From Microbacterium festucae (lineage in GTDB: Bacteria > Actinomycetota > Actinomycetes > Actinomycetales > Microbacteriaceae): DNA of 64,000 nucleotides. The position numbers were made by a program, and so were the translations under genes. The notes beneath the pieces were generated by a model. It was given only the letters and a program-made list of their open reading frames with translations, did not search any database and was not told the DNA's origin. The DNA lies in contig NZ_JAOEFC010000002.1 of the NCBI RefSeq assembly GCF_025421715.1, positions 434,001 to 498,000 on the forward strand. The letters are read 5' to 3'. This document shows, one piece after another, positions 10,434-17,771 of the stretch (position 1 is the first letter of the stretch; the number at the start of each line of letters is the position of its first letter).

Positions 10434-10494
10434 GCCGGCCGGTCCTTCCGGCCGGCGATGCTTCGGCATCCGCGTGCCGAACGGATGCCGAAGC
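10434..10494 (-). promoter_or_regulatory. Tandem hairpins in the ssb leader
   Basis: Two inverted repeats sit upstream of the ssb ribosome-binding site. One is a GC-only stem of about 10 bp (CCGCCGGCCGG/CCGGCCGGCG, near 10434-10456). The other is a perfect 13-bp stem (GCTTCGGCATCCG, 10460-10472, pairing with 10482-10494). They could be the terminator of an upstream minus-strand transcript or a leader structure of ssb. The upstream gene is divergent, so a leader role or a relic terminator is more likely. Confidence 0.5.
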
Positions 10495-10649
10495 CCTCAC
10501 AGACTCGCGCTCGGCGCACGGGCGCGGCGGCCCGGACCGTCGATCTGGGGACGGATGCGCGCAGCGGCGGGCTGGGGAGGAAGTGATGAGCGGGCGTTCG
10601 TCAGCGTGTCGGAGGTCGAAGATATGTTCGCCTCAGAAGGGGGAAAGAC

Positions 10650-10901
10650 ATGGAGACGAGGTTCGATTCACCGCCCGCACCGGCACTGCCGGGAGGACTG
10701 CGCCCGATCGCCGTGGGGGCGCGGCTCTGGCGGGTGCTCGACGGCGCCGGCCGCGCACTCGGCCACCTGGAGGTGCGCGGCGACGGCCCGCAGCGCCGAT
10801 ACGTCGCGCGGCGCTTCCACGCCGCATCCGGCACCCTGCGCGCGCTCGGCGCGTTCTGGTCGGCCGACGAGGCCGCCGACTGCCTGCGCTGGAGTCGGTG
10901 A
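10650..10901 (+). CDS. Small protein of unknown function
   Basis: This 83-residue protein has no recognised family, signal peptide or membrane helix. The C-terminal half ('RRYVARRFHAASGTLRALG', then an acidic helix ending in Trp-Ser-Arg) looks like a small alpha/beta fold. The ATG has a strong purine-rich ribosome-binding site (GAAGGGGGAAAG), and a TATGTT hexamer at 10623-10628 could be its -10 box. These support a real gene. It is convergent with the MocR gene and divergent from ssb. Confidence 0.65.
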   Translation: METRFDSPPAPALPGGLRPIAVGARLWRVLDGAGRALGHLEVRGDGPQRRYVARRFHAASGTLRALGAFWSADEAADCLRWSR

Positions 10902-10954
10902 GACGCAGGCGCCGGCCGCGTGCGCGGGCGCGGAGGGCGTCGAACGCGGCCCGG

Positions 10955-12388
10955 TCAGATCACCGCGTCGACGAACTCGGTCACCGCGGTGGGCGCGGCG
11001 GAGCGCACCCGCGGCCAGGCGTCCGCGAGGATCTCCACGGCCCGGCGCAGCTGCTCTGGGGGCGCGGTGAAGGGCAGGCGCAGGCGCCGGTCGTGACCGC
11101 CGTCGACCGCGAAGCGCGCTCCCGGCGAGAGGTACAGGCCCTCTGCGCGCACAGCCATCACCAGGGCGGAGCTCAGCGGCGCATCGAGTTCGGCCCAGAG
11201 CGCCACGCCCCCGGCGGGAGCGGGAACGCCCCATTCCGGCAGGTGCGCGTGCAGCCCCCGCACCAGGGCGTCGCGTCCCACCCGCAGCAGGTCGGAGCGT
11301 TGGGCGAGGATCTCCGGCATCCGCGCCAGCAGACGGGTCGCCACCTGCTGCTCGAACTCCGGCGTCCCGAGGTCGCGCGGGGCGCGGGCGGCGACCAGGC
11401 GTCGGATCACGTCGGCGTCGGCGCGGATCCATCCCACCCGCAGGCCGCCCCACACGGTCTTGCCCAGTGAGCCGATGTGGATGACCTCGGCATGCGGGTC
11501 GCGGAACGCGGCCACCTCCCTCGCCCCGCCCGCGGTGGTCTCGATGTCGAGCTCGGCGGTCGTCTCATCGATGATGAGCACCGTGCCGGCGCGGGCCGCC
11601 GCGTGCAGGACGACGTCCTGATCGAGGGCGGTCATCGACCGCCCTGTCGGGTTCTGGAACGTCGGCATGAGGTAAGCCGCCACCGGACGGGTGCGCTCGA
11701 ACGCCTGCACCGCCCGATCGAGGTCCCACCCGGTCGCGGTGTCGACGGGCACGCCCACCAGCCGCGCGCCGGCCCCGCGCAGCGCCTCGGCGGCGTGCGG
11801 ATAGGTCGGCGTCTCGATGAGCACCCGTTCACCCCGGCGCACGAGTGTGGCGGCGAGCAGGTGGATCGCGCTCTGGGCGCCCGTGGTGACGATCACCTCG
11901 TCGGGCGCGGTCGGGATGCCGCGGGCGGTGTAGCGGTCGGCGATCGCCGCGCGCAGGGCGGGGTTGCCGACGACGTCGTAACCGGCGCGGGCGACGAGGG
12001 CCGCCGCATCCTGGGCGACCTCCGAGATCACCCCCGCCAGCCCCGGCCACGCTGCCGGACTGGCCTGCTGCAGGTCGATGTCGTCGTCGGCGACGTGACT
12101 GCGGGCGAAGGCGCGGCGTCCGAGCGGAAGGGTCACGGTGCCCGACCCGCGCAGACTCTCGACGTGCCCCGTGCCCCGCAGGCTGCGGTAGGCGGCGGCG
12201 ATCGTGGCGCGACTGAGTCCGAGTGCGGCCGCCAGCTCGCGCTCGGCCGGAAGCGTGGTGCGCGGGGCGAGACGGTTGTCGAGGCAGAGCAAACGGATGC
12301 CGTCGGCCAATGCCTCGTAGGCCGGCTCGCGCGTGCGCCATCCGCCGAGAGCGACCGACAGCGCCCGGGCGGTGATCCGAGAGTCCAT
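10955..12388 (-). CDS. MocR-family transcriptional regulator (GntR domain fused to aminotransferase domain)
   Basis: A 477-residue fusion regulator. Residues about 20-90 form a GntR winged helix ('LPAERELAAALGLSRATI', then a wing with 'LRGSGTVTL'). Residues about 110-465 have the fold-type-I aminotransferase architecture. The PLP-binding Lys is probably in 'GSLGKTVWGGLRVGW'. MocR proteins sense PLP or amino compounds and usually control a neighbouring gene. Here the divergent neighbour encodes a YczE-type membrane protein, a pairing known for the YczR group of MocR regulators. The start is 6 bases after a TAAGGT element, so the mRNA is probably leaderless. Autoregulation through the shared operator is likely. 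Confidence 0.92.
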   Translation of the reverse strand: MDSRITARALSVALGGWRTREPAYEALADGIRLLCLDNRLAPRTTLPAERELAAALGLSRATIAAAYRSLRGTGHVESLRGSGTVTLPLGRRAFARSHVADDDIDLQQASPAAWPGLAGVISEVAQDAAALVARAGYDVVGNPALRAAIADRYTARGIPTAPDEVIVTTGAQSAIHLLAATLVRRGERVLIETPTYPHAAEALRGAGARLVGVPVDTATGWDLDRAVQAFERTRPVAAYLMPTFQNPTGRSMTALDQDVVLHAAARAGTVLIIDETTAELDIETTAGGAREVAAFRDPHAEVIHIGSLGKTVWGGLRVGWIRADADVIRRLVAARAPRDLGTPEFEQQVATRLLARMPEILAQRSDLLRVGRDALVRGLHAHLPEWGVPAPAGGVALWAELDAPLSSALVMAVRAEGLYLSPGARFAVDGGHDRRLRLPFTAPPEQLRRAVEILADAWPRVRSAAPTAVTEFVDAVI

Positions 12389-12394
12389 CAGGCC

Positions 12395-12400
12395 ACCTTA
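12395..12400 (-). promoter_or_regulatory. -10 element, leaderless promoter of the MocR gene
   Basis: TAAGGT on the minus strand ends 6 bases before the ATG at 12388. It lies just beside the palindrome at 12406-12430. Confidence 0.5.
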
Positions 12401-12405
12401 GAGGG

Positions 12406-12430
12406 ATTGGACCGGTGCGCGCAGTCCAAT
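12406..12430. promoter_or_regulatory. Palindromic operator between the MocR and YczE-type genes
   Basis: Perfect 7-base half-sites ATTGGAC and GTCCAAT are separated by 11 bases, so their centres are 18 bases apart (under two helical turns). The dyad is AT-richer than its surroundings and lies directly between the two divergent -10 elements. It is the obvious binding site for the adjacent MocR regulator. Binding is inferred. Confidence 0.7.
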
Positions 12431-12449
12431 CATGCGGTCAAATGGTGAC

Positions 12450-13046
12450 ATGACGATGCGTGTGGTGCAGCTGCTGGTCGGACTCGTGGTGTTCGGCGCG
12501 GGCTGTGGACTCATGATCCAGGCCGGACTGGGCCTGGACCCGTGGACGGTGCTCGCCGAGGGCGTCTCCCTGCACACCGGCATCGGCATCGGGTGGGTCG
12601 CCAACATCCTCGGCTTCCTCGTGCTGCTGCTGTGGATCCCGCTGCGTCAGCGACCGGGGCTCGGGACCGTGATGAACATCCTGCTCGTGGGCACGAGCAT
12701 CCAGGTGACGATCTCGGTGATCCCGCCGGTCAGCGGGTTCCTGCTGCAGCTGGCCACGCTCCTCGCGGGCATCGCGGTGGTGGCGGTGGCCTCCGGCCTC
12801 TACATCGGCGCGAACTTCGGTCCGGGGCCCCGTGACGGCCTCATGACCGGCATCCACAACCGCTTCGGCACGCCGCTGTGGGCGGCCCGCCTCGCGGTGG
12901 AGGCGACGGTGCTGCTGATCGGGTGGCTCCTCGGGGGCACGGTCGGTCTCGGCACGGTGCTGTTCGCAGCCCTCATCGGCCCCGCGGTGCACCGCACGCT
13001 GCCGTGGTTCGACCGCAGCCGCCGGGTGGCGATGCGGACGGCGTGA
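12450..13046 (+). CDS. YczE/YyaS/YitT-type integral membrane protein
   Basis: This 198-residue protein has about five to six membrane segments covering almost its whole length. The N-terminus ('VVQLLVGLVVFGAGCGLMIQ') and the loop 'FGPGPRDGLMTG' match the YczE/COG2364 family, whose transport or sensory function is not established. It is divergent from a MocR regulator that probably controls it through the palindrome at 12406-12430. The ATG at 12450 is 6 bases after TCAAAT (12438-12443), favouring it over the upstream ATG at 12432. Confidence 0.87.
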   Translation: MTMRVVQLLVGLVVFGAGCGLMIQAGLGLDPWTVLAEGVSLHTGIGIGWVANILGFLVLLLWIPLRQRPGLGTVMNILLVGTSIQVTISVIPPVSGFLLQLATLLAGIAVVAVASGLYIGANFGPGPRDGLMTGIHNRFGTPLWAARLAVEATVLLIGWLLGGTVGLGTVLFAALIGPAVHRTLPWFDRSRRVAMRTA

Positions 13047-13055
13047 GCGCCGGGC

Positions 13056-13265
13056 TCAGTGCTCGACGAACCGGGGCCAGTCGGCGCCCGGAGTGAGGTG
13101 ACTGTGCAGTGCGTTCTTGGCGACGTCCATCGTCGGGTACGTCCCGACCGACGCATCGGCTCCGGCGATGGTGACGGTGTAGCCGTCTCCGTCTTTGCGG
13201 ATGCTGCCGACGACGTTGCCTTCGGCTCCCTGTGCGACCCAGAGGGTCGAAGCGGTGGTGCTCAT
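13056..13265 (-). CDS. Small conserved protein of unknown function
   Basis: A 69-residue soluble protein beginning 'STTASTLWVAQGAEGNVVG' and ending 'HSHLTPGADWPRFVEH'. The layout suggests a beta-hairpin domain with one helix, like small Microbacteriaceae proteins of unknown role. GGAAGGGGA stands at the right distance before the ATG, supporting expression. It is convergent with the YczE-type gene, with 9 bases between stops. Confidence 0.7.
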   Translation of the reverse strand: MSTTASTLWVAQGAEGNVVGSIRKDGDGYTVTIAGADASVGTYPTMDVAKNALHSHLTPGADWPRFVEH

Positions 13266-13341
13266 GGGCGTTCCCCTTCCGACGTCTCGACGCTACGCCG
13301 GTCGTCGGTGCACCGCCAGACCCGGTGTCATCGGGGGACGC

Positions 13342-13358
13342 GTCGCGATCTTCGCGAC
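13342..13358 (-). terminator. Possible terminator hairpin after tRNA-Arg
   Basis: A perfect 7-bp stem (GTCGCGA/TCGCGAC) with a 3-base loop starts 7 bases after the tRNA-Arg 3' end on the minus strand. There is no U-tract. Confidence 0.45.
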
Positions 13359-13364
13359 ACGGAG

Positions 13365-13437
13365 TGCCCCCGGCAGGATTCGAACCTGCGACCCACGGAT
13401 TAGAAGGCCGTCGCTCTATCCACTGAGCTACGGGGGC
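13365..13437 (-). tRNA. tRNA-Arg (anticodon TCT)
   Basis: The 73-base gene folds as a standard cloverleaf: acceptor GCCCCCG pairing with CGGGGGC, D-loop 'AGTGGAT', anticodon loop CTTCTAATC with TCT, T-loop GTTCGAATC and discriminator A. CCA is not encoded. It reads AGA and AGG codons. A TACGCT hexamer at 13447-13452 on the minus strand is a plausible -10 box. It is divergent from orn. Confidence 0.97.
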
Positions 13438-13486
13438 GCGGCATCCAGCGTAGTCGGCCCGCCCTCGGGGTGTCGTACCCGACCGA

Positions 13487-13492
13487 TACGAT
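13487..13492 (+). promoter_or_regulatory. -10 element, leaderless promoter of orn
   Basis: TACGAT lies 6 bases before the ATG at 13499. Confidence 0.55.
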
Positions 13493-13498
13493 GGCGGG

Positions 13499-14122
13499 AT
13501 GGTGTCAGCTGCAGAGAACGACCGACTCGTCTGGATCGATTGCGAGATGACGGGTCTCGATCTCGGGGTCGACGAACTGGTCGAGATCGCGATCGTCGTG
13601 ACCGACTTCGAGTTGCGCGTGCTCGACCCGGGCTTCCAGATCGTGATCAAGCCGCACGACAGCGCCCTCGAGAACATGGGCGAGTTCGTCACCCGCATGC
13701 ACCAGAGCTCCGGGCTGCTCGACGAGATCCCCCATGGCGTCAGTGTCGAAGAGGCGGAGTTCCAGGCGCTGGCCTACATCCAGCGCTTCGTGCCCGAGGG
13801 CAAGGCGCCGCTCGCGGGCAACACCATCGGAACCGACCGCATGTTCCTCGCGCGGTACATGCCGCTGGTCGACCGCTGGCTGCACTACCGCAACGTCGAC
13901 GTGTCGAGCATCAAGGAGCTGTCGCGCCGCTGGTACCCGCGCGCCTACTTCAACGCTCCCGCCAAAGACGGCGGCCACCGTGCCCTCGCCGACATCCTCG
14001 AGTCGATCCGTGAGCTCGCCTACTACCGTCAGGCGGTGTTCGTGCCCGAGCCGGGTCCGACCAGCGACGAGGCCAAAGACGCCGCGTCCTCGGCGGTGTC
14101 GTCATATGCTTCCGGACTGTAA
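13499..14122 (+). CDS. orn: Oligoribonuclease
   Basis: This 207-residue DEDDh 3'-5' exonuclease degrades oligoribonucleotides of two to five bases, including pGpG, to mononucleotides. The catalytic acidic residues are in 'VWIDCEMTGLDLGVDELVEIA' (Asp and Glu), in 'NTIGTDRMFLARYMP' and in 'KDGGHRALADILESI', which holds the His. Length agrees with the family (about 180-215), with a short acidic C-terminal extension. It normally acts as a dimer. The mRNA is predicted to be leaderless from TACGAT. The stop abuts the tRNA-His promoter. Confidence 0.97.
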   Translation: MVSAAENDRLVWIDCEMTGLDLGVDELVEIAIVVTDFELRVLDPGFQIVIKPHDSALENMGEFVTRMHQSSGLLDEIPHGVSVEEAEFQALAYIQRFVPEGKAPLAGNTIGTDRMFLARYMPLVDRWLHYRNVDVSSIKELSRRWYPRAYFNAPAKDGGHRALADILESIRELAYYRQAVFVPEPGPTSDEAKDAASSAVSSYASGL

Positions 14123-14128
14123 TACAAT
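14123..14128 (+). promoter_or_regulatory. -10 element of tRNA-His
   Basis: TACAAT begins directly after the orn stop and lies 27 bases before the tRNA. It is a near-consensus -10 box. The tRNA has no obvious terminator and may read into the metallopeptidase operon. Confidence 0.6.
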
Positions 14129-14155
14129 CGGATGGTTGCCCGGAAACGGGAACAT

Positions 14156-14232
14156 GGTGGCTATAGCTCAGTTGGTAGAGCACCGCGTTGTGGTCGCGGG
14201 GGTCGCGGGTTCAAGTCCCGTTAGCCACCCCA
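14156..14232 (+). tRNA. tRNA-His (anticodon GTG), with encoded G-1 and CCA
   Basis: Acceptor GTGGCTA (14157-14163) pairs with TAGCCAC (14222-14228). Anticodon loop TTGTGGT contains GTG, and the T-loop is GTTCAAGTC. An extra G precedes the acceptor (14156) and faces discriminator C (14229), the histidine-identity pair G-1:C73. CCA is encoded at 14230-14232, unlike in the tRNA-Arg nearby. Confidence 0.97.
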
Positions 14233-14257
14233 CTTCTCCCCCGGTCGAGGTCTCCCG

Positions 14258-14608
14258 ATGATCGACATGGACGCTGATGCGTTCGAGGATCTCGTCGCCG
14301 ACGAGCTCGACCGTCTTCCCGACGACATGGTCGCCGGGCTCGACAACGTGATCTTCGTCGTCGAGGACCGCCCCGAAGACGGCTCCCTCGATCTGCTCGG
14401 GCTCTACGACGGGCTCGCCCTCACCGAGCGTGACCGGTACGGCATGGGAGAACTGCCCGACCGCATCATGGTCTACCGCGAGCCGCACCTGCACGCCTGC
14501 GACTCCGAGGACGAATTGCGCGACGAGGTGCACACGACCCTCGTCCACGAGATCGCGCACTTCTACGGCATCGACGACGCCCGTCTGCACGAGCTGGGGT
14601 GGGCATGA
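14258..14608 (+). CDS. Minimal zinc metallopeptidase family protein (HExxHxxGxxD)
   Basis: A 116-residue protein with motif 'HEIAHFYGIDD' at about residues 97-107: zinc ligands His, His and the distal Asp, and the catalytic Glu. It is one of the smallest zincin-like families (DUF1025 type); substrates are unknown. No signal peptide is present, so it is cytoplasmic. Its stop overlaps the clpS start (ATGA), and clpS overlaps the DUF2017 gene. The three genes form a tightly coupled operon, hinting at a proteolysis-related job. Confidence 0.88.
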   Translation: MIDMDADAFEDLVADELDRLPDDMVAGLDNVIFVVEDRPEDGSLDLLGLYDGLALTERDRYGMGELPDRIMVYREPHLHACDSEDELRDEVHTTLVHEIAHFYGIDDARLHELGWA

Positions 14609-14895
14609 GCATCGCGCTCCCGCAGGAGGACATCGACCTTCACCTGGATGCCACATCGGCGGGCCCGTGGCAGGCGGTGGTCTGGAACGACCCGGTCAAC
14701 CTCATGAGCTACGTGTCCTACGTCTTCCGCACGTACTTCGGCTACACCGCGGAGCGCGCGCAGCAGCTGATGCTCGCCGTGCACCACGAGGGTCACGCCG
14801 TGGTCGCCGAGGGCGCGCGGGAGCAGATGGAGCTGCACGTGCAGGCGATGCACGACTACGGCCTCTGGGCGACTGTGCGAGAGTCAGCCGCATGA
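14605..14895 (+). CDS. clpS: ClpS, N-end-rule adaptor of the Clp protease
   Basis: This 96-residue protein contains the ClpS core: 'WQAVVWNDPVNLMSYVSYVF' supplies the Asn-Asp pocket that binds N-degron residues, and 'VHHEGHAVVAEGAREQMELHV' contains the conserved His. It delivers substrates with destabilising N-termini to the ClpA/ClpC N-domain. The ATG is coupled to the metallopeptidase stop by a 4-base overlap. Confidence 0.96.
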   Translation: MSIALPQEDIDLHLDATSAGPWQAVVWNDPVNLMSYVSYVFRTYFGYTAERAQQLMLAVHHEGHAVVAEGAREQMELHVQAMHDYGLWATVRESAA

Positions 14896-15380
14896 CCGAG
14901 CGCACCGTCGTCGTCGACCTGGCGCTCATCGAAGCGGCCCACCTCTCCGACCTCACCGCCCAGTTCGTCGAGCTGCTGGAAGGTTCTCCCGCCGTCGATC
15001 CCGCGATCGCGCGCCTCGTGCCCGATGCGTATCCGTCGGATGCCGAGGCCGGCACCGAGTTCCGCCGGCTCACCGAAGGCGACCTGCTGGGGCGGCGCCG
15101 CTCCGACGCCGACGCGATGCTCGCGACCCTGCGGGGCGAGCGGGAGCGGCTCGCACCGGGCGATGTCGCCGACGACGAGGCGACCGACCGGGTCACCCTC
15201 ACGCTCAGCCTCGCGCAGGCGATGTCGTGGCTGCGCACCCTCAGCGCCGTGCGCCTCGTGCTGGCCACCCGGCTGGGCATCGTCGACGAGGACGACCACG
15301 ACCTCGACGACCCGCGCTTCGGCGTGTACGACTGGCTCGGCTATCGCCTCGACGGACTGGTGCAGGCCCTCGACGCCTGA
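14892..15380 (+). CDS. DUF2017 family protein
   Basis: A 162-residue acidic, mainly helical cytoplasmic protein ending 'DDPRFGVYDWLGYRLDGLVQALDA'. Proteins of this family commonly follow clpS in actinobacteria and have no established activity. The overlap with clpS (ATGA) and the conserved neighbourhood suggest a role with ClpS or the Clp machinery. That is an inference from context only. Confidence 0.85.
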   Translation: MTERTVVVDLALIEAAHLSDLTAQFVELLEGSPAVDPAIARLVPDAYPSDAEAGTEFRRLTEGDLLGRRRSDADAMLATLRGERERLAPGDVADDEATDRVTLTLSLAQAMSWLRTLSAVRLVLATRLGIVDEDDHDLDDPRFGVYDWLGYRLDGLVQALDA

Positions 15381-15419
15381 ACCTCACACCCCCGGAGTGC
15401 CATGCGCTCCTGGAGGGGG

Positions 15420-15989
15420 TCAGCGCACCTCGAACGGCAGTGTGGCCAGAGTCGCCGGGTCGTGACGGGCGATGTGGTCGTCTTCTTGGGCCGCCCATCG
15501 GTCCCAGAAGGGCCGGTAGGTCTCGCCGTCGCGGGTGAGCGCGCGGTGACGCCGCACGTCGGTGGGGCACGACAGCCACACCCGCACGGGGGCCAGCGGT
15601 GCGCTCTGGGCGGTGAGCACCCCTGCGCCCTCCACGATCAGCGGACGATCCGGGTCGACGGTGTGCGCTTCGGCCCTCGCGTGCGCGGCCCAGTCCCACC
15701 GGTGCCAGCGCGACGGCATCCCCGCCGCGAACGGCGCGATCACGTCGCGCCGGGCGATCTCCGCGCCGTCGCGGAGCCCGTCCCATCCCGGATAGATGTC
15801 ATCGAGCGCGACGATCTGGGGCTCGCCGTCCAGCCGCCGCGCGACCAACGCCGCGAGGGTGGTCTTGCCCGAACCGGATCGTCCGTCGATCAGCACGAGG
15901 GCGCGACCCCCGGCCGACTGCGCGTCTCCGGTGGCGGCGACGATCGCGTCGGCCGCCGCCGTCAGTGCGCGTTCAGCGCTTGAGCGCAC
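15420..15989 (-). CDS. Uridine-kinase-like P-loop NTPase
   Basis: A 189-residue protein with Walker A 'IDGRSGSGKTTLAALVARR' (about residues 35-53), and 'IVALDDIYPGWDGL' for the substrate-binding loop of the uridine kinase/phosphoribulokinase fold. 'RPLIVEGAGVL' fits the second strand. It probably phosphorylates a small molecule; the substrate is not evident. No good ATG exists. The GTG at 15989 overlaps the end of the upstream gene by 17 bases and is the best start, but a shorter form is possible. Confidence 0.8.
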   Translation of the reverse strand: MRSSAERALTAAADAIVAATGDAQSAGGRALVLIDGRSGSGKTTLAALVARRLDGEPQIVALDDIYPGWDGLRDGAEIARRDVIAPFAAGMPSRWHRWDWAAHARAEAHTVDPDRPLIVEGAGVLTAQSAPLAPVRVWLSCPTDVRRHRALTRDGETYRPFWDRWAAQEDDHIARHDPATLATLPFEVR

Positions 15990-16293
15990 GGATGATGCGC
16001 ACGAACACGCGACCGGCGACCCACACGAGCGGGATCGCGACCGCGGCCAGCGAGACGAGGTTCGGCTCGAAGCGCAGATCGTCGCCCTTGCGGATGTATG
16101 CGCCGACCGGGATGGCGTAGCCGCCCCCGCCGCCGCCGGCGTTGCCGGTGGCGTCTTCGCCGCCGCCGAAGCCCGACCACGTGAGGGCGACGGGGATGAG
16201 ACGGAGGCCGTCGACATCCTGCTGCTCGCCGTACACGCTCTTGACACCGAGGGAGGCGACCTGCTTGCCGAGGTCGAGCACGAAGTTGGCCAT
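15973..16293 (-). CDS. GerW/YtfJ-like family protein
   Basis: A 106-residue protein with the family's central pattern: 'GLRLIPVALTWSGFGGGED', a run of Gly, then 'GYAIPVGAYIRKGDD'. One C-terminal hydrophobic helix follows (about residues 80-100). In spore formers GerW/YtfJ is a sporulation protein, but the domain occurs widely in non-sporulating actinobacteria with unknown function. The ATG lies 6 bases after TACGGT. Its end overlaps the start of the kinase-like gene. Confidence 0.7.
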   Translation of the reverse strand: MANFVLDLGKQVASLGVKSVYGEQQDVDGLRLIPVALTWSGFGGGEDATGNAGGGGGGYAIPVGAYIRKGDDLRFEPNLVSLAAVAIPLVWVAGRVFVRIIRALKR

Positions 16294-16299
16294 GCCCCC

Positions 16300-16305
16300 A
16301 CCGTA
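16300..16305 (-). promoter_or_regulatory. -10 element, leaderless promoter of the GerW-like gene
   Basis: TACGGT on the minus strand ends 6 bases before the ATG at 16293. Confidence 0.5.
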
Positions 16306-16378
16306 CCCCGCCGAGGCGCGCCCCGCCCAGGGTGGCGTGCAGCGCGGCATCCGTCGGCGCGGTGCGAACCGGCGGCGA

Positions 16379-17632
16379 TCAGTCCCGGGGCAGTCGCGGA
16401 GCCGTCGGCAGCGCATCGACGTCGCGTCGCGGCCCCAGCACGCTGGCCCGGGTCACGGCGCCGCGTCCGAACCGGGCGCGCGCGTCGTCGAGGGCGTCGT
16501 CGACACGGCGCCAGTCTTCGTCGTCGTCCCACAGCGCCATCGCTCCCCCGGCGGCGCGCAGCTTCTCGCCGCGCACGCCGATCAGGCGCACCGCCTGGTC
16601 GAGCGGCAGCTGACCGAGCAGACCGATGGCGACCTCGCCGATGCGATGGCCGACGTTGGTGGGCTCGGGGAGCGTAGACGAGCGCGAAACAGTCGTGAAG
16701 TCGGCGTAGCGCAGCTTCAGGGCGACGGTCGCCGCCTCCCATCCGCCGCTGCGCAGGCGCGACGCGACGTTGTCGGAGAGTCGTCGCAGCTCGCTGCGGA
16801 GCACTGCGACGTCGGTGACGTCGACCATGAACGTCTCCTCGTGGCCGACGCTCTTCTCGACGCGCTCGGTGTCGACGCGGCGCGGGTCGACGCCATGGGC
16901 CAGCTGCCACACCTGTGCGCCGCCGGCCGGCCCCAGCGCGCGCTCGATCACCGCGCGCGGCGCGGCGAGGATGTCGCCGACGAGACGGATGCCGCGCCCT
17001 TCGAGCGCTTCGGCTGCCTTGGGACCCACACCCCACAGCGCGCGCACCGGAAGGCCCGCCAGGAAGGAGGCCATCTCGGGCTCGCTGACGATGAGGAGCC
17101 CGTCGGGCTTGGACAAGGTCGAGGCGATCTTCGCGACGTGCTTGGTGGGGGCCACCCCGATGCTGCAGGTCAGCCCCGTCTGCGCGCGCACCGTGCGGCG
17201 CAGCGTGCGCGCGATCTCGCCCGGCGACCCCCAGAGCCGGCGGGCGCCCGACACGTCGAGGAAGGCCTCGTCGATGGACAGCGGCTCGACCAGCGGCGTC
17301 ACCTCGTGGAAGAGATCCATGACCTGCCGCGACAGCGCGACGTAGCGCTCGAAGTGCGGTGGGACGACGATCGCCTGCGGGCACAGCCGCAGGGCCTGAG
17401 CCACCGCCATCGCCGAGCGCACGCCGTAGCGACGGGCCTCGTAGGAGGCGCTCGAGACGACCCCGCGGCCCTCGACACCACCGACGATCAGCGGCTTGCC
17501 GGCCAACGTGGGGTCGTCGAGCACCTCGACGGCGGCGTAGAAGGCATCCATGTCGACGTGCAGGATGCGCGTGCCGGTGTCGTCGGCATCGGGCGCCGAC
17601 ACCCGCCGCCCTCGCCCGTCACCCCGACCCAT
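16379..17632 (-). CDS. dinB: DNA polymerase IV (Y family)
   Basis: This 417-residue translesion polymerase begins 'ILHVDMDAFYAAVEVL' (about residues 23-38), the first catalytic motif. 'PLSIDEAFLDVSGARRL' (about residues 117-133) carries the second Asp-Glu pair. The thumb, with its helix-hairpin-helix ('GVGPKAAEALEGRGI'), and the little-finger domain follow. I do not see a clear beta-clamp motif near the C-terminus. In many actinobacteria it stands near gatCAB, as here. A weak GACAAT element lies 6 bases before the ATG. Confidence 0.95.
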   Translation of the reverse strand: MGRGDGRGRRVSAPDADDTGTRILHVDMDAFYAAVEVLDDPTLAGKPLIVGGVEGRGVVSSASYEARRYGVRSAMAVAQALRLCPQAIVVPPHFERYVALSRQVMDLFHEVTPLVEPLSIDEAFLDVSGARRLWGSPGEIARTLRRTVRAQTGLTCSIGVAPTKHVAKIASTLSKPDGLLIVSEPEMASFLAGLPVRALWGVGPKAAEALEGRGIRLVGDILAAPRAVIERALGPAGGAQVWQLAHGVDPRRVDTERVEKSVGHEETFMVDVTDVAVLRSELRRLSDNVASRLRSGGWEAATVALKLRYADFTTVSRSSTLPEPTNVGHRIGEVAIGLLGQLPLDQAVRLIGVRGEKLRAAGGAMALWDDDEDWRRVDDALDDARARFGRGAVTRASVLGPRRDVDALPTAPRLPRD

Positions 17633-17771
17633 CCCCCTATTGTCCCCCGCGGCGCCGACACTGCGGCATCCGGAACGCGACGGGATTCCGCGCCCACGGC
17701 CGGGTAACGGAACCGGCGCACCGGAGCGGCATCTGCCGTCTCGGTGCGCCGGAATTCCGTACGCGCGGGGG

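Noticed and set aside
13365..14232. tRNA genes as integration sites for a genomic island
   Set aside because: No direct repeat of either tRNA 3' end and no integrase gene is visible nearby, and the surrounding genes are housekeeping.
15385..15420. Terminator after the DUF2017 gene
   Set aside because: CCCCC and GGGGG arms exist with GGAG/CTCC inside, but the stem needs a bulge and there is no U-tract. Support is too weak to list.
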